Below are positions 46,735-56,311 of a DNA stretch of 64,000 nucleotides, piece by piece (position 1 is the first letter of the stretch; each line of letters opens with the position of its first letter). A program made the position numbers and the translations under genes. The notes under the pieces were generated by a model. The model ran no database searches and had not been told where the DNA came from. It saw only the letters and a program-made list of their open reading frames with translations. Source of the stretch: JAOXRU01 sp965247735 (lineage in GTDB: Bacteria > Bacteroidota > Bacteroidia > Flavobacteriales > Flavobacteriaceae); NCBI GenBank assembly GCA_965247735.1, contig CBDFHN010000002.1:124001-188000 (forward strand), read 5' to 3'.

Positions 46735-47868
46735 ATGAAATCAGAAGTGTTAGAACAGTTATATAACAATCATAAACTTGAAGATATTTATGATAGATAT
46801 ATTACAAATGAAAATATAAAACCAATACTAAAAAGCATAACAACAGGTTTTGATATTAAAACTATAGGTGTGTCTGTTGAAAATAGGGAAATCAATATGA
46901 TTACCGCTGGAACTGGTACGACCAAAATTTTAATGTGGTCTCAGATGCATGGTAATGAATCTACCACTACAAAAGCCGTTTTAGATTTACTAAACTATTT
47001 AAAAGAGGATATAGGTATTGGGCAAGAAATACTAAAAACATGTACCTTATCTATTATACCAATTCTAAATCCAGATGGTGCAAAGGCATATACACGAGTT
47101 AATGCAAACAATATAGACTTAAATAGAGATGCAATAGCATTATCTCAACCAGAAAGTAAGCTACTAAATAAGATCTTTAATCAAATTAAGCCTGATTTCT
47201 GTTTTAACCTTCATGATCAACGTACTATTTTTAATGTAGGAAATACCAATAAGCCTGCTACGGTGTCATTTTTAACACCTTCCAGCGATTCGGAACGGAC
47301 TATTACACCTTCCAGGGCTATTAGTATGCAATTAATAGCAGCTATGAATAGTAGTTTACAAGAAATAGTTCCTGGGCAAATAGGAAGATATGACGATTCT
47401 TTTAATATTAACTGTGTAGGCGATCGTTTTCAATCTTTAAATATACCAACTGTTCTTTTTGAGGCAGGACACTTCCCAAATGATTATAAAAGAGACAAAA
47501 CCAGGGCATTAATATGTTATGCATTATTAAAAGCGCTAGTGACCATCTCTACGAAATCGATTGAAATCTATAGTGTAAGTGATTATTTAGAAATTCCTGA
47601 AAATTCAAAGCAGTTTTATGATGTTATTGTAGAAAATCCATTAATTTTGTGTGAAAAATTCAAGGATTCGGATAAAATAGGAATTCTTTTTAAAGAAACT
47701 CTTATTAACAATAAAATTGAATATGTTCCAATACTAGAAAAGGTAGGAGAACTTAGTACTTTTTTTGGGCATCAGCTATATAATTGTAAAAAGGAAGCAG
47801 ATTTAAAAGCATTAAAAGAAAATAGCGAATTATTGAATTGTATTAAAAATTATAGTTTTTTAGAATAA
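46735..47868 (+). CDS. M14-family zinc carboxypeptidase-like protein
   Basis: 377 residues with no signal peptide, so cytoplasmic. Zinc ligands: HxxE at His-72/Glu-75 (SQMHGNEST) and His-160 (FNLHDQ). A substrate-binding Arg is likely in NANNIDLNRD (131), and the general-base Glu is in TVLFEAGHF (243). The full set of M14 catalytic residues is thus present. The substrate is unknown. An Lrp-type regulator follows 85 nt downstream on the same strand, and a cluster of XRE operator-like palindromes lies upstream. Confidence 0.85.
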   Translation: MKSEVLEQLYNNHKLEDIYDRYITNENIKPILKSITTGFDIKTIGVSVENREINMITAGTGTTKILMWSQMHGNESTTTKAVLDLLNYLKEDIGIGQEILKTCTLSIIPILNPDGAKAYTRVNANNIDLNRDAIALSQPESKLLNKIFNQIKPDFCFNLHDQRTIFNVGNTNKPATVSFLTPSSDSERTITPSRAISMQLIAAMNSSLQEIVPGQIGRYDDSFNINCVGDRFQSLNIPTVLFEAGHFPNDYKRDKTRALICYALLKALVTISTKSIEIYSVSDYLEIPENSKQFYDVIVENPLILCEKFKDSDKIGILFKETLINNKIEYVPILEKVGELSTFFGHQLYNCKKEADLKALKENSELLNCIKNYSFLE

Positions 47869-47953
47869 AAATTAAATATTTAACAAGAAAACAACAAAAA
47901 ACAACGTTAATCTGTGTTTTTTTTGCTTTTTTTGTACTGAGAATTAAAGAATA

Positions 47954-48433
47954 ATGGGAAAATTTAAATTAGACGATATTGATCATCAGATATTAGATAT
48001 TTTGATTGATAATACAAGAACACCTTTTACAGATATTGCAAAAAAATTATTTATTTCTGCTGGAACTGTACATGTTAGGGTAAAAAAAATGGAAGATGCT
48101 GGCATTATAAAAGGTTCATCATTAACTTTGGATTATAACAAGCTTGGTTATTCTTTTATAGCTTATGTTGGTATTTTCTTAGAGAAAACACATCAAACAA
48201 AATTTGTACTGGAACGTCTTAATCATATTCCATTCATTACTATTGCTCATATTACCACAGGAAAATTTAATATTTTTTGTAAACTAAGAGCAAAGAACAC
48301 CCAAAATGCTAAGGATATCATTTTTATGATAGATGATATTGAAGGTGTTTCAAGAACAGAAACTATGATTTCATTAGAAGAAAGCTTTAATGATAAAAAG
48401 CGTTTAATGCATTCAATTTTTAATGATTTATAA
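47954..48433 (+). CDS. Lrp/AsnC-family transcriptional regulator
   Basis: 159 residues. N-terminal winged-helix HTH (about 6-60: LDDIDHQILDILIDNTRTPF, then DIAKKLFISAGTVHVRVKKM) and a C-terminal RAM domain (about 68-150) with AYVGIFLEK and VSRTETMISLEES. Such proteins bind amino acids and control amino-acid metabolism genes. It precedes ppc, from which it is separated by a terminator, and follows the M14 gene. Targets are not visible. Confidence 0.88.
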   Translation: MGKFKLDDIDHQILDILIDNTRTPFTDIAKKLFISAGTVHVRVKKMEDAGIIKGSSLTLDYNKLGYSFIAYVGIFLEKTHQTKFVLERLNHIPFITIAHITTGKFNIFCKLRAKNTQNAKDIIFMIDDIEGVSRTETMISLEESFNDKKRLMHSIFNDL

Positions 48434-48456
48434 CAAAATAATATTTCTATATTAGA

Positions 48457-48492
48457 AAAGCCCATTCAACTAGTATTTGAATGGGCTTTTTT
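48457..48492 (+). terminator. Rho-independent terminator after the Lrp-type gene
   Basis: Arms AAAGCCCATTCAA (48457-48469) and TTGAATGGGCTTT (48478-48490), perfect over 13 bp, followed by a T run. It ends 26 nt before the ppc start. Confidence 0.9.
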
Positions 48493-48517
48493 TTATTTTA
48501 GACTAAAAATTGCAAAA

Positions 48518-51103
48518 ATGGAAAGAAAACCAAAAATTGATCGTTTTAATGAGAGTGTGTTATCTCGTTATCAGATCTACAATAGTATTTTTTTAACGCT
48601 CCCGTTTGATGACATTACTAATACAGGGGTGTTAATACCGTTGTTTAGCGAAACCTGTGAAAAAGGTTTTGAAAAAGGACACAACCCAACCGAAATTGTA
48701 ACACACTTCTTTGATAAGTACATAGATAAAACTTCAGAGAAGGACAAAAACGATTTATTATTTAAGTTTATTCAATATATAGAACGTCAAATTGTACTTT
48801 TTGATGCTATAGAAGACGCTTCTTTTACCACAGTAAACAATATGGACGGTATTGGAACGCTTAGGAGTGTTAAAGAAGAAGCAGAGTCCAAAAACAAGAG
48901 TAAAGCATTACAGAAATATTTACAACGTTTTAAGATAAGACCGGTATTAACTGCACATCCAACACAGTTTTACCCTGGTGCCGTTTTAGGGATAATTACA
49001 GATATGGCAGCTGCAATAGAAACTAATGATTTAATTCAGCTGAAAAAATTATTGGGTCAATTAGGGAAAACACCATTTATAAATGAAAACAAACCTACTC
49101 CTTTTGATGAGGCAGTAAGTCTAATTTGGTATTTGGAAAATGTTTTTTACCAAGCGGCTGGGAAAATATATACTTATATTCAGGATAATATCTTAGAAGA
49201 AGAACTAGACCATAACGAAATTGTAAGTCTTGGTTTTTGGCCTGGAGGTGACAGAGATGGTAACCCTTTTGTAACTACAGAGATAACACTTAATGTTGCA
49301 GAACGGCTTAGAATTACTATTCTTAAAAATTATTATAAAGACATTAGAGTCTTAAAACGTAAGTTAACCTTTAAAGATGTTGCAGATAAAGTTACTGGAC
49401 TAGAACGTGAGTTGTACCAATCGGTATTTTCTCCAAACATTCCAACTACGCTAACTTCTTCAGCATTAATTATTGCTTTAAAAGAGATACGTGCTATTAT
49501 TGAAAAAGAGCATCAAGGTTTATATGTATCAGAATTAAATGAACTGATTAATAAAGTTAAGATTTTTGGATTCCATTTTGCGACATTAGACATTCGTCAA
49601 GATGCAAGAATACATCATAGTGTACTCTCTACTATTGTTAGTACAACAACAGCAAAAGAATTAGATGTTTTTCCGACAGATTATTTAAAGCTTTCAGAAG
49701 ATGAACAAATAACAGTATTAAGCAAAATACATGGTAAATTAAGTTTAGATTTATTTGATGATGAACTTGTTGTTAAAACATTAGGTTCTATTTATGCCCA
49801 AAAACAAATACAGGCTAAAAATGGAGAGTTAGGTGCTAATAGATATATTATTAGTAATTGTAGTGGTGCATTGCATGTTATGGAAGCTTTTGCAATGGTA
49901 AGACTTTGCGATTGGGAGCTGCCAACTACTGATATTGTTCCTTTATTTGAAACTGTAGATGATTTAGAAAATGCACATTCAGAAATGGAGCGCTTATATA
50001 GCAATCCTGTATATGCTGCCCATCTTAAAAAAAGAGGAAACAAACAGACTATTATGCTAGGGTTTTCTGATGGAACCAAAGATGGAGGTTATTTGATGGC
50101 TAACTGGGGAATATTTAAAGCCAAAGAGACACTGACCAAAATTTCAAGAAAATACGATATTAAAGTCGTCTTTTTTGATGGTAGAGGAGGACCACCAGCA
50201 AGAGGTGGTGGAAAAACACATCAATTTTATGCCTCTTTAGGTAGTTCTGTAGAGGATGAAGAAATACAACTTACAGTGCAAGGGCAAACGATAAGCTCTA
50301 ATTTTGGGACACCAGAATCTTGTCAGTATAATTTGGAGCAGTTATTAAGCTCAGGTATTGCTAACGAAATTTTTTCTGATCATAAAAAGCCCTTATCTTC
50401 AGAAAATAGAGCTACAATGAATCAGCTAGCTGAAATAAGTTATAAGGCTTATGTAGATTTTAAAAATCATCCTAAGTTTTTGCCGTATTTATCAGAAATG
50501 AGCACGCTTAAGTATTATGCAAAAACTAATATTGGAAGTAGACCTTCTAAACGAGGAAAATCATCTGAATTGGTGTTTGCCGATCTTAGGGCTATTCCTT
50601 TTGTAGGGAGTTGGAGTCAACTGAAACAAAATGTACCTGGATTTTATGGTGTAGGTACAGCAATTCAACATTTTTTAGATACTAATAGCTTTGATAAGGT
50701 ACAATCACTTTATAACAATTCTGATTTCTTTAGAACATTGCTTGAGAATAGCATGATGAGTTTAACCAAATCATATTTTCAGTTAACTGCATATATGAAA
50801 GATGATCCAGAGTTTGGTTCTTTTTGGGAACTAATTCACGAAGAATACCTCAGAAGTAAAGCTATGATACTAAAAGTTACTGGCTATAATACCTTAATGG
50901 AAGACAGTTTGTCTATGCGTGGTTCTATAAAAGTAAGAGAAAAAATAGTATTACCCTTACTTACAGTTCAGCAATATGCCTTAAAACGTATTCAAGAACT
51001 CAAAAAAGAAGATCCTATAGATACAGAGCTGATTGCTGTTTATGAAAAAATAGTAACAAGATCTCTATTTGGTAATATTAATGCAAGTAGAAACTCTGCA
51101 TAA
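48518..51103 (+). CDS. ppc: Phosphoenolpyruvate carboxylase
   Basis: 861 residues, slightly shorter than the roughly 880-residue E. coli enzyme. Active-site motifs: the catalytic His in LTAHPTQFYPG near residue 145, GFWPGGDRDGNPFVT near 242, and the flexible loop FFDGRGGPPARGGG near 555, followed by GQTISSNFGTPE. It fixes bicarbonate to make oxaloacetate. As the preceding terminator is only 26 nt upstream, its promoter must overlap the terminator or lie inside the upstream gene region. Confidence 0.95.
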   Translation: MERKPKIDRFNESVLSRYQIYNSIFLTLPFDDITNTGVLIPLFSETCEKGFEKGHNPTEIVTHFFDKYIDKTSEKDKNDLLFKFIQYIERQIVLFDAIEDASFTTVNNMDGIGTLRSVKEEAESKNKSKALQKYLQRFKIRPVLTAHPTQFYPGAVLGIITDMAAAIETNDLIQLKKLLGQLGKTPFINENKPTPFDEAVSLIWYLENVFYQAAGKIYTYIQDNILEEELDHNEIVSLGFWPGGDRDGNPFVTTEITLNVAERLRITILKNYYKDIRVLKRKLTFKDVADKVTGLERELYQSVFSPNIPTTLTSSALIIALKEIRAIIEKEHQGLYVSELNELINKVKIFGFHFATLDIRQDARIHHSVLSTIVSTTTAKELDVFPTDYLKLSEDEQITVLSKIHGKLSLDLFDDELVVKTLGSIYAQKQIQAKNGELGANRYIISNCSGALHVMEAFAMVRLCDWELPTTDIVPLFETVDDLENAHSEMERLYSNPVYAAHLKKRGNKQTIMLGFSDGTKDGGYLMANWGIFKAKETLTKISRKYDIKVVFFDGRGGPPARGGGKTHQFYASLGSSVEDEEIQLTVQGQTISSNFGTPESCQYNLEQLLSSGIANEIFSDHKKPLSSENRATMNQLAEISYKAYVDFKNHPKFLPYLSEMSTLKYYAKTNIGSRPSKRGKSSELVFADLRAIPFVGSWSQLKQNVPGFYGVGTAIQHFLDTNSFDKVQSLYNNSDFFRTLLENSMMSLTKSYFQLTAYMKDDPEFGSFWELIHEEYLRSKAMILKVTGYNTLMEDSLSMRGSIKVREKIVLPLLTVQQYALKRIQELKKEDPIDTELIAVYEKIVTRSLFGNINASRNSA

Positions 51104-51143
51104 AAATATATCTTGTAAATTAAGTGCTTGATCTTTATTTTGA

Positions 51144-51428
51144 TTAAGCACTTAATTCATCATCTCTTCTGATGTCTAATTTTTTTACATTATTTAGTGT
51201 TTTGTCCTCTGTTTTCATAAACTTTGCCATAGCATTGGCTAATTGTTTATTGACTTTTACTAGAAATATGGTGTCTTTAGAACGAACTTCAACAGCTTCA
51301 ACAGTTTCCTTTTTTGCATTTGTAAAGCTGATAAGTTCTCCATCTGCATAGCCATCTGGGTAAGCTTTTACTAATAATGACATAACTTCACGAGTCATTT
51401 TTTTATAATCTACTAATACACGTTTCAT
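51144..51428 (-). CDS. Small conserved hypothetical protein
   Basis: 94 residues. Contains YKKMTREVMSLLVKAYPDGY and KDTIFLVKVNKQLANAM; mixed helix/strand with basic and acidic patches. I know the pattern only as an uncharacterised protein common in Flavobacteriia. It is convergent with ppc (41-nt gap) and lies 154 nt from the aroB end. No family assigned. Confidence 0.55.
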   Translation of the reverse strand: MKRVLVDYKKMTREVMSLLVKAYPDGYADGELISFTNAKKETVEAVEVRSKDTIFLVKVNKQLANAMAKFMKTEDKTLNNVKKLDIRRDDELSA

Positions 51429-51582
51429 AACATACTATTTTTATGGTTAAAAAATAATCCTTAATTATATCAGGCTATAAAACAGTCTATTATACATGTT
51501 TTATGCTTTAAATAATAGCATTAAGAATTGATACTGTAATGATAACAGAAAGTAATATGTATAAAAAAAAAATGTTGTGAAC

Positions 51583-52644
51583 CTAAGCTTTATAGTAGTT
51601 AAAAGCATCAAAAATTAGGCTGTTTTCTATTTTCTTGTCAATAGTTGCTTCTCCAATTTTTGATATTAAAACAAAATTAACGATCCCATGAGAATTTTTC
51701 TTATCAAATTTTAATAAAGAAATAATAGCATCAATATCAATAGTAGAAAATTCCATTTTTTTATAAAAAACAGCAAATACCGATTTAATTTCATCCAATT
51801 CAACTTTGCTAAGTTCTTGTATGCCATAAGCCAAATAAGCTTCTAAAACCATACCTATAGCAATAGCTTCACCATGTAATAGTGTTTGTTTTTCGGTGTT
51901 TTCTAGGCAATAAGATTCTATTGCATGACCTAGTGTATGTCCAAAATTTAATATTTTCCGAAGTCCTTGTTCTGTAGGGTCTATAGTAACTACTTCATTT
52001 TTTATGCTTACCGAAGTATATATATGTGCCAAGATATTGTCAAAATCAACTCCATTTTTTAAGGTATTCCAATACGCAGCGTCTTTTATTAATCCGTGTT
52101 TAAGCATTTCTGCAAATCCACTTATCAACTGATTTTTTTCTAATGTTGCCAAATAACTAGGATCTACAATTACAACTTCTGGTTGATTAATAACACCTAT
52201 TTGGTTTTTTAAGACTCCTAAATCTACACCAGTTTTACCGCCTACAGAAGCATCAACCATAGCCAACAAGGTGGTAGGAATATTGATAAAATCAATTCCA
52301 CGTTTAAATGTTGACGCTACAAAACCGCCCATATCAGTAACAACACCGCCACCAACATTAATTAGTAGACTTTTTCTATCTCCATCAAAATCAGAAAGTG
52401 TTTGCCAAATACCAAGGCAGGTTTCAATATTTTTATTCTCTTCACCAGATACAACTTCAATAATCTCTATAGTACAGTTGGTTTCTAGTTTTGGTAAGAA
52501 AATAGGCAGGCAATGCTCGTGCGTATTTTCATCTACTAAAATAAAAACAACAGAATAGTTCTTTTCCTTCAGTAAATTATTGATATACAGGTATCCTTCT
52601 TCATTAAAATAGACACTGTTTTGCTCGGATATGATTGGCTTCAT
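51583..52644 (-). CDS. aroB: 3-dehydroquinate synthase
   Basis: 353 residues from the ATG at 52644 (MKPIISEQNSVYF), which is preferred because the 15 residues before it (from 52689) do not match the family. The NAD-binding loop is in NVGGGVVTDMGGFVAS near residue 98, and zinc ligands lie in GFAEMLKHGLI and NFGHTLGHAIES near 245. It closes the ring of DAHP in the shikimate pathway. It is divergent from the proline dehydrogenase gene, with about 95 nt between the starts. Confidence 0.93.
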   Translation of the reverse strand: MKPIISEQNSVYFNEEGYLYINNLLKEKNYSVVFILVDENTHEHCLPIFLPKLETNCTIEIIEVVSGEENKNIETCLGIWQTLSDFDGDRKSLLINVGGGVVTDMGGFVASTFKRGIDFINIPTTLLAMVDASVGGKTGVDLGVLKNQIGVINQPEVVIVDPSYLATLEKNQLISGFAEMLKHGLIKDAAYWNTLKNGVDFDNILAHIYTSVSIKNEVVTIDPTEQGLRKILNFGHTLGHAIESYCLENTEKQTLLHGEAIAIGMVLEAYLAYGIQELSKVELDEIKSVFAVFYKKMEFSTIDIDAIISLLKFDKKNSHGIVNFVLISKIGEATIDKKIENSLIFDAFNYYKA

Positions 52645-52708
52645 TAAAAAACAATTTAAAAAAGCAAAATAACAAAGTTTTATCATCATAAGTTAAGATT
52701 TCTATAAT

Positions 52709-52716
52709 TATATTTG
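52709..52716 (+). promoter_or_regulatory. Putative -7 box of the proline dehydrogenase promoter
   Basis: TATATTTG matches TAnnTTTG, 23 nt ahead of the ATG at 52740. No TTTG is seen at the usual -33 spacing. Confidence 0.4.
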
Positions 52717-52739
52717 CGTGATTTTTAATTTGACAATTT

Positions 52740-53906
52740 ATGACCACAATTTTTGATAATACAGCAATTGCATTTCAATTAAAAAGCGATTCTGAATTAG
52801 AACGTGCTTATTTTTTATTTAAGCTTATCTCAAAAGAACCTCTAGTAAGGATTGGTACTGCGGTAACCAATTTTGCACTAAAGGCCAATTTGCCAGTAGA
52901 AAGATTGATTAGAGCCTCTGTTTTTGATCATTTTTGTGGTGGTGTTTCCGAAGAAGATTGTATGCCTGTTATTGATAAAATGTTTCTAAAACAAGTATGC
53001 TCTATTTTAGATTATTCTGTTGAAGGTAAAGAGACAGACGAGCAGTTTGATTATGCTTTTGAGAAAACAATGAATATCTTAGATTTTGTTAAAGAAAAAG
53101 ATGCAATTCCGTTTGCAGTTTTTAAACCTACTGGTTATGGTAGAATTGATTTGTTTGAAAAAATAGGAGTAGGAGAGTCGCTTAGCCCTGAAGAAACTAA
53201 AGAATGGGAAAAAGTTGTGTTCCGTTTTGATGAAACCTGTAAAAAAGCAAATGAACTTGGAGTATCATTATTGATTGATGCTGAAGAAAGCTGGATGCAA
53301 GGTGCTGCTGATGATTTGGTAGAAGAAATGATGCGTAGGTACAATAAGGAAACTGTTATAATCTATAATACCTTGCAACTATACCGATGGGATAGAGTAA
53401 CTTATTTAAAAAAATTACACCAACGTGCCTTAAAAGATGGCTTTAAAATTGGAATGAAACTTGTACGTGGTGCTTATATGGAAAAAGAGGCCGTGCATGC
53501 AGAAGAAAAAGGACAAAAATCTCCTATCTGTATTTCTAAAACTGCTACCGATGAAAATTACAGTAAGGGTGTTGCATATATGATGGAAAACCTTGATGTG
53601 ATGTCTATTTTTGCAGGAACACATAATGAGCAAAGTTCTTTTGACTTAATGGAATTAATGAAAAAACACAATATTGCTACTGATGATAAGCGTGTTTGGT
53701 TTGGTCAGTTGTATGGAATGAGCGATCATATTTCTTATAACCTTGCCGCTAACAACTATAATGTGGCTAAATATTTGCCTTACGGTCCTGTTAAGGATGT
53801 AATGCCATACCTAATCCGTAGAGCTGAAGAAAATACTTCTGTTGCTGGGCAAACTGGTAGGGAACTTACGTTATTAAAAACAGAACGTAAGCGTCGTAAA
53901 CTATAA
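52740..53906 (+). CDS. Proline dehydrogenase (FAD-dependent, single-domain)
   Basis: 388 residues. The barrel signature is KLVRGAYMEKE near residue 240, FAGTHNEQSSF near 290, and the C-terminal FAD/substrate part YGMSDHISYNL then YLPYGPVKDVMPYLIRRAEEN near 360. It oxidises proline to pyrroline-5-carboxylate. This is the short monofunctional form, separate from P5C dehydrogenase (not in this window). Convergent with the MuiA gene; an inverted repeat lies between. Confidence 0.9.
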   Translation: MTTIFDNTAIAFQLKSDSELERAYFLFKLISKEPLVRIGTAVTNFALKANLPVERLIRASVFDHFCGGVSEEDCMPVIDKMFLKQVCSILDYSVEGKETDEQFDYAFEKTMNILDFVKEKDAIPFAVFKPTGYGRIDLFEKIGVGESLSPEETKEWEKVVFRFDETCKKANELGVSLLIDAEESWMQGAADDLVEEMMRRYNKETVIIYNTLQLYRWDRVTYLKKLHQRALKDGFKIGMKLVRGAYMEKEAVHAEEKGQKSPICISKTATDENYSKGVAYMMENLDVMSIFAGTHNEQSSFDLMELMKKHNIATDDKRVWFGQLYGMSDHISYNLAANNYNVAKYLPYGPVKDVMPYLIRRAEENTSVAGQTGRELTLLKTERKRRKL

Positions 53907-53927
53907 TGTAGTATTTAGATATTAGTA

Positions 53928-53984
53928 CTGAGTATTGAGAGGGTTTAAAAAATGGTAGATTAATACTATTATCTCAATACTCAG
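53928..53984. repeat. 13-bp inverted repeat between convergent genes
   Basis: CTGAGTATTGAGA (53928-53940) and TCTCAATACTCAG (53972-53984) pair perfectly across a 31-nt loop. It lies between two converging genes, so may act as a bidirectional transcript end, though no T run follows. Such TCAATACTCAG palindromes occur between genes in Flavobacteriaceae. Confidence 0.75.
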
Positions 53985-53994
53985 GACTATATGC

Positions 53995-56058
53995 TTACAT
54001 ATTAACTCGTTTTCCTTTTGGGTATTTTACTTGATATGATAATTGTTTTTTTGCACTTTGGTTTGCTGGAATAGTTAGTTTCCAAGTTACTAAACCTGTT
54101 TCTTTATCATAGTCGGCTGTTTCGGTATCGATATTGCTAACTTTTATCTCTTTATTTTGAGAAATAGGAATTCTATCCCATAGTTTAACTGTTATTGCTG
54201 TTGCTCTGTTGTTTTTCAAGGTAATTTCATAACTATGATTGACAATTTTATTACTTCCAGTAAAAGAGCTACTTTTAAACTTATTGGTTTGTATTCTCGT
54301 AACAACTATATTTTCGTCCTCTCCAAGTGATATTAGCAATTTTTTATTGGTATCTTTTGGACTAATAACCGTTTTGCCAGCATACCTACCTTCAACATAG
54401 ATATTTGCTTCACCAGGTAATAGGTTGTATTGTCCCCAATCTGTAAGACTTGCTGTTAAAAAAACAGTCTCGTTAAGTATTGGAGCACTATAATATTCAT
54501 AATCCGTGGCAATACTGAAGTTGTCAATGGTAATAATAGCAACATCGTTATTAGATAAGATGTTTTGTTTTTTATTCAGTTTAAAAACTGTTGTAGTTAG
54601 TGACTGGGCTTTTGTAGCTCCTTTTGTACTTATAACGGTTGCTCCGCCAACCGCATTATTTCCATAAAGACTTGTTGCTTCATTTCCTTTTAAAACCTGA
54701 ATGCTCTCTATTAATTCTGGATTAAAATCTTCATATTCATTTGTAGAAACGATAATACCATCTATGATATAAATTGGTTTTGGTGTGGTTCTAATACTAC
54801 TGCTTCCTCTAATGGTAACACCAGAAACGTTACCTACTATTGCAGTGGCATAAGTCATTTTATGTTCTTTTTTTGTTCCATAAGCAGTTACAACAACTTC
54901 ATCTAATGCCTGTGCATCGTCTTCTAACTGTAAATTGATATTGGTACTATACAAAGGCAATTCAATAGATTTAAAACCAATATAGCTTACCATAAGTTCT
55001 TGTCCCTCTGTTATAGCTAAGGAGTAATTACCATCAAAATCTGTTTGTGTACCAATTGTTGTTCCTTTTATAATAATATTTGCACCAGGTAGTGGCTGTC
55101 CATCAGAATCAACTATTGTACCGTGTACATGTTTTACCATTGGGTTATAACTAAATCCTTTATAGCTGGTACTCTTTTTAGCTCTATAATTATTTCTATA
55201 AGTGAAATTTAAATATTTTGGACTTAACGTAGGTTGCTTTGCATTTCCTTTTGGGTTTCCAGTGGATAAAGTAACCGCTACATTATCCCAATTGTTACCT
55301 GTTTGTTGGTAGATATTTGCTTTGTATTTTAATAAGAGTTTGTCGCTTAGCGATTTGGTTTTAATATCATAAGATGGAAACCAACCTGCATTACTAACGG
55401 TATAATTAAAAGTCAATTTTAAGTTTTGAGGAATATCACTATTCAGTTTTAACTTTATAACACCTTGTTTTTTCTTTTTTGATGCTAAAGTTCCTTGTTT
55501 GGTCTTGATTTCATTTTTTAAAGCTCTTATATCTATAATCAATGTTGTATTTGCTAATATATTTGCAGCAAGATCCTTTTTTATTTCTGTTACTCTAGTT
55601 CGGTAATAAGTAGCTATTGCTTTTAATTTTTCCAAAGAAAGGTCGTTGTTTTCACCAGCAATGCTCTTGTTTGCTGCTATTAACTTTAGTTCTTCTTGCA
55701 AACCACTATCTATACTTGCCAATATACTTTTGTCTAGTTGTAATGTTGCTAGCTGTTTTTTTAATACTGTTAATTCCTCAGAATCAATTGTGTTTTCTAG
55801 ATAATTGATATTAAAATTCATGGCAACCACAGTAGCATTAAATAAACCTGAAAGTTGAATGCTACTTTCATCAATATTGGGGCTTAAACCAGCTAATAAT
55901 AGTGTTTGTGTTCCTTCTTTAAGTACAATAGTTGTTGTTCGTTGTATTTCTGCTCCCGATCTGTATATGGTAACATGTTTAATAGTTGAAGTTGTTTTTT
56001 TATCGTTTCCATAGCTTATAACGCTAAATAATAGAAATAAAAATGCTAATTGTTTCAT
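53995..56058 (-). CDS. MuiA/DUF4139 protein with an inserted SusC-like N-terminal segment
   Basis: 687 residues. A signal peptide (VISYGN) is followed by the DUF4140 domain (about 25-130), a coiled region and the first part of DUF4139 (about 200-290). At about 308-375 there is a CarboxypepD_reg-like domain (IVDSDGQPLPGANIIIKG), and at about 388-480 a TonB plug-like domain (PKPIYIIDGI, then IESIQVLKGNEATSLYG). DUF4139 resumes (about 490-687: APILNETVFLTASLTDW, ending SYQVKYPKGKRVNM). The insert lacks the barrel of a SusC receptor. MuiA is named for a mucoidy inhibitor; the role of the insertion is unknown. Confidence 0.85.
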   Translation of the reverse strand: MKQLAFLFLLFSVISYGNDKKTTSTIKHVTIYRSGAEIQRTTTIVLKEGTQTLLLAGLSPNIDESSIQLSGLFNATVVAMNFNINYLENTIDSEELTVLKKQLATLQLDKSILASIDSGLQEELKLIAANKSIAGENNDLSLEKLKAIATYYRTRVTEIKKDLAANILANTTLIIDIRALKNEIKTKQGTLASKKKKQGVIKLKLNSDIPQNLKLTFNYTVSNAGWFPSYDIKTKSLSDKLLLKYKANIYQQTGNNWDNVAVTLSTGNPKGNAKQPTLSPKYLNFTYRNNYRAKKSTSYKGFSYNPMVKHVHGTIVDSDGQPLPGANIIIKGTTIGTQTDFDGNYSLAITEGQELMVSYIGFKSIELPLYSTNINLQLEDDAQALDEVVVTAYGTKKEHKMTYATAIVGNVSGVTIRGSSSIRTTPKPIYIIDGIIVSTNEYEDFNPELIESIQVLKGNEATSLYGNNAVGGATVISTKGATKAQSLTTTVFKLNKKQNILSNNDVAIITIDNFSIATDYEYYSAPILNETVFLTASLTDWGQYNLLPGEANIYVEGRYAGKTVISPKDTNKKLLISLGEDENIVVTRIQTNKFKSSSFTGSNKIVNHSYEITLKNNRATAITVKLWDRIPISQNKEIKVSNIDTETADYDKETGLVTWKLTIPANQSAKKQLSYQVKYPKGKRVNM

Positions 56059-56311
56059 GGTTGATTTGTTTTAATGGATATAAAACAAACTTATCTATTG
56101 TTTGTTAATTTCTAAAGTCATAATTAGGGAACGGAATCTATTATAGAGAAAAAGGGAGGTATTGGTTAGGGAACGTTGTTCTGTATTATTTGAGCTATAT
56201 TTTATTCAATCAAACGCAACAGTTCTTAGATCATATGTAGTGATAGTTAAATGAGGATTGGTATATTATGTTTATTGATATAATTTCGAGATAAATTTAG
56301 CTCCAAATATT

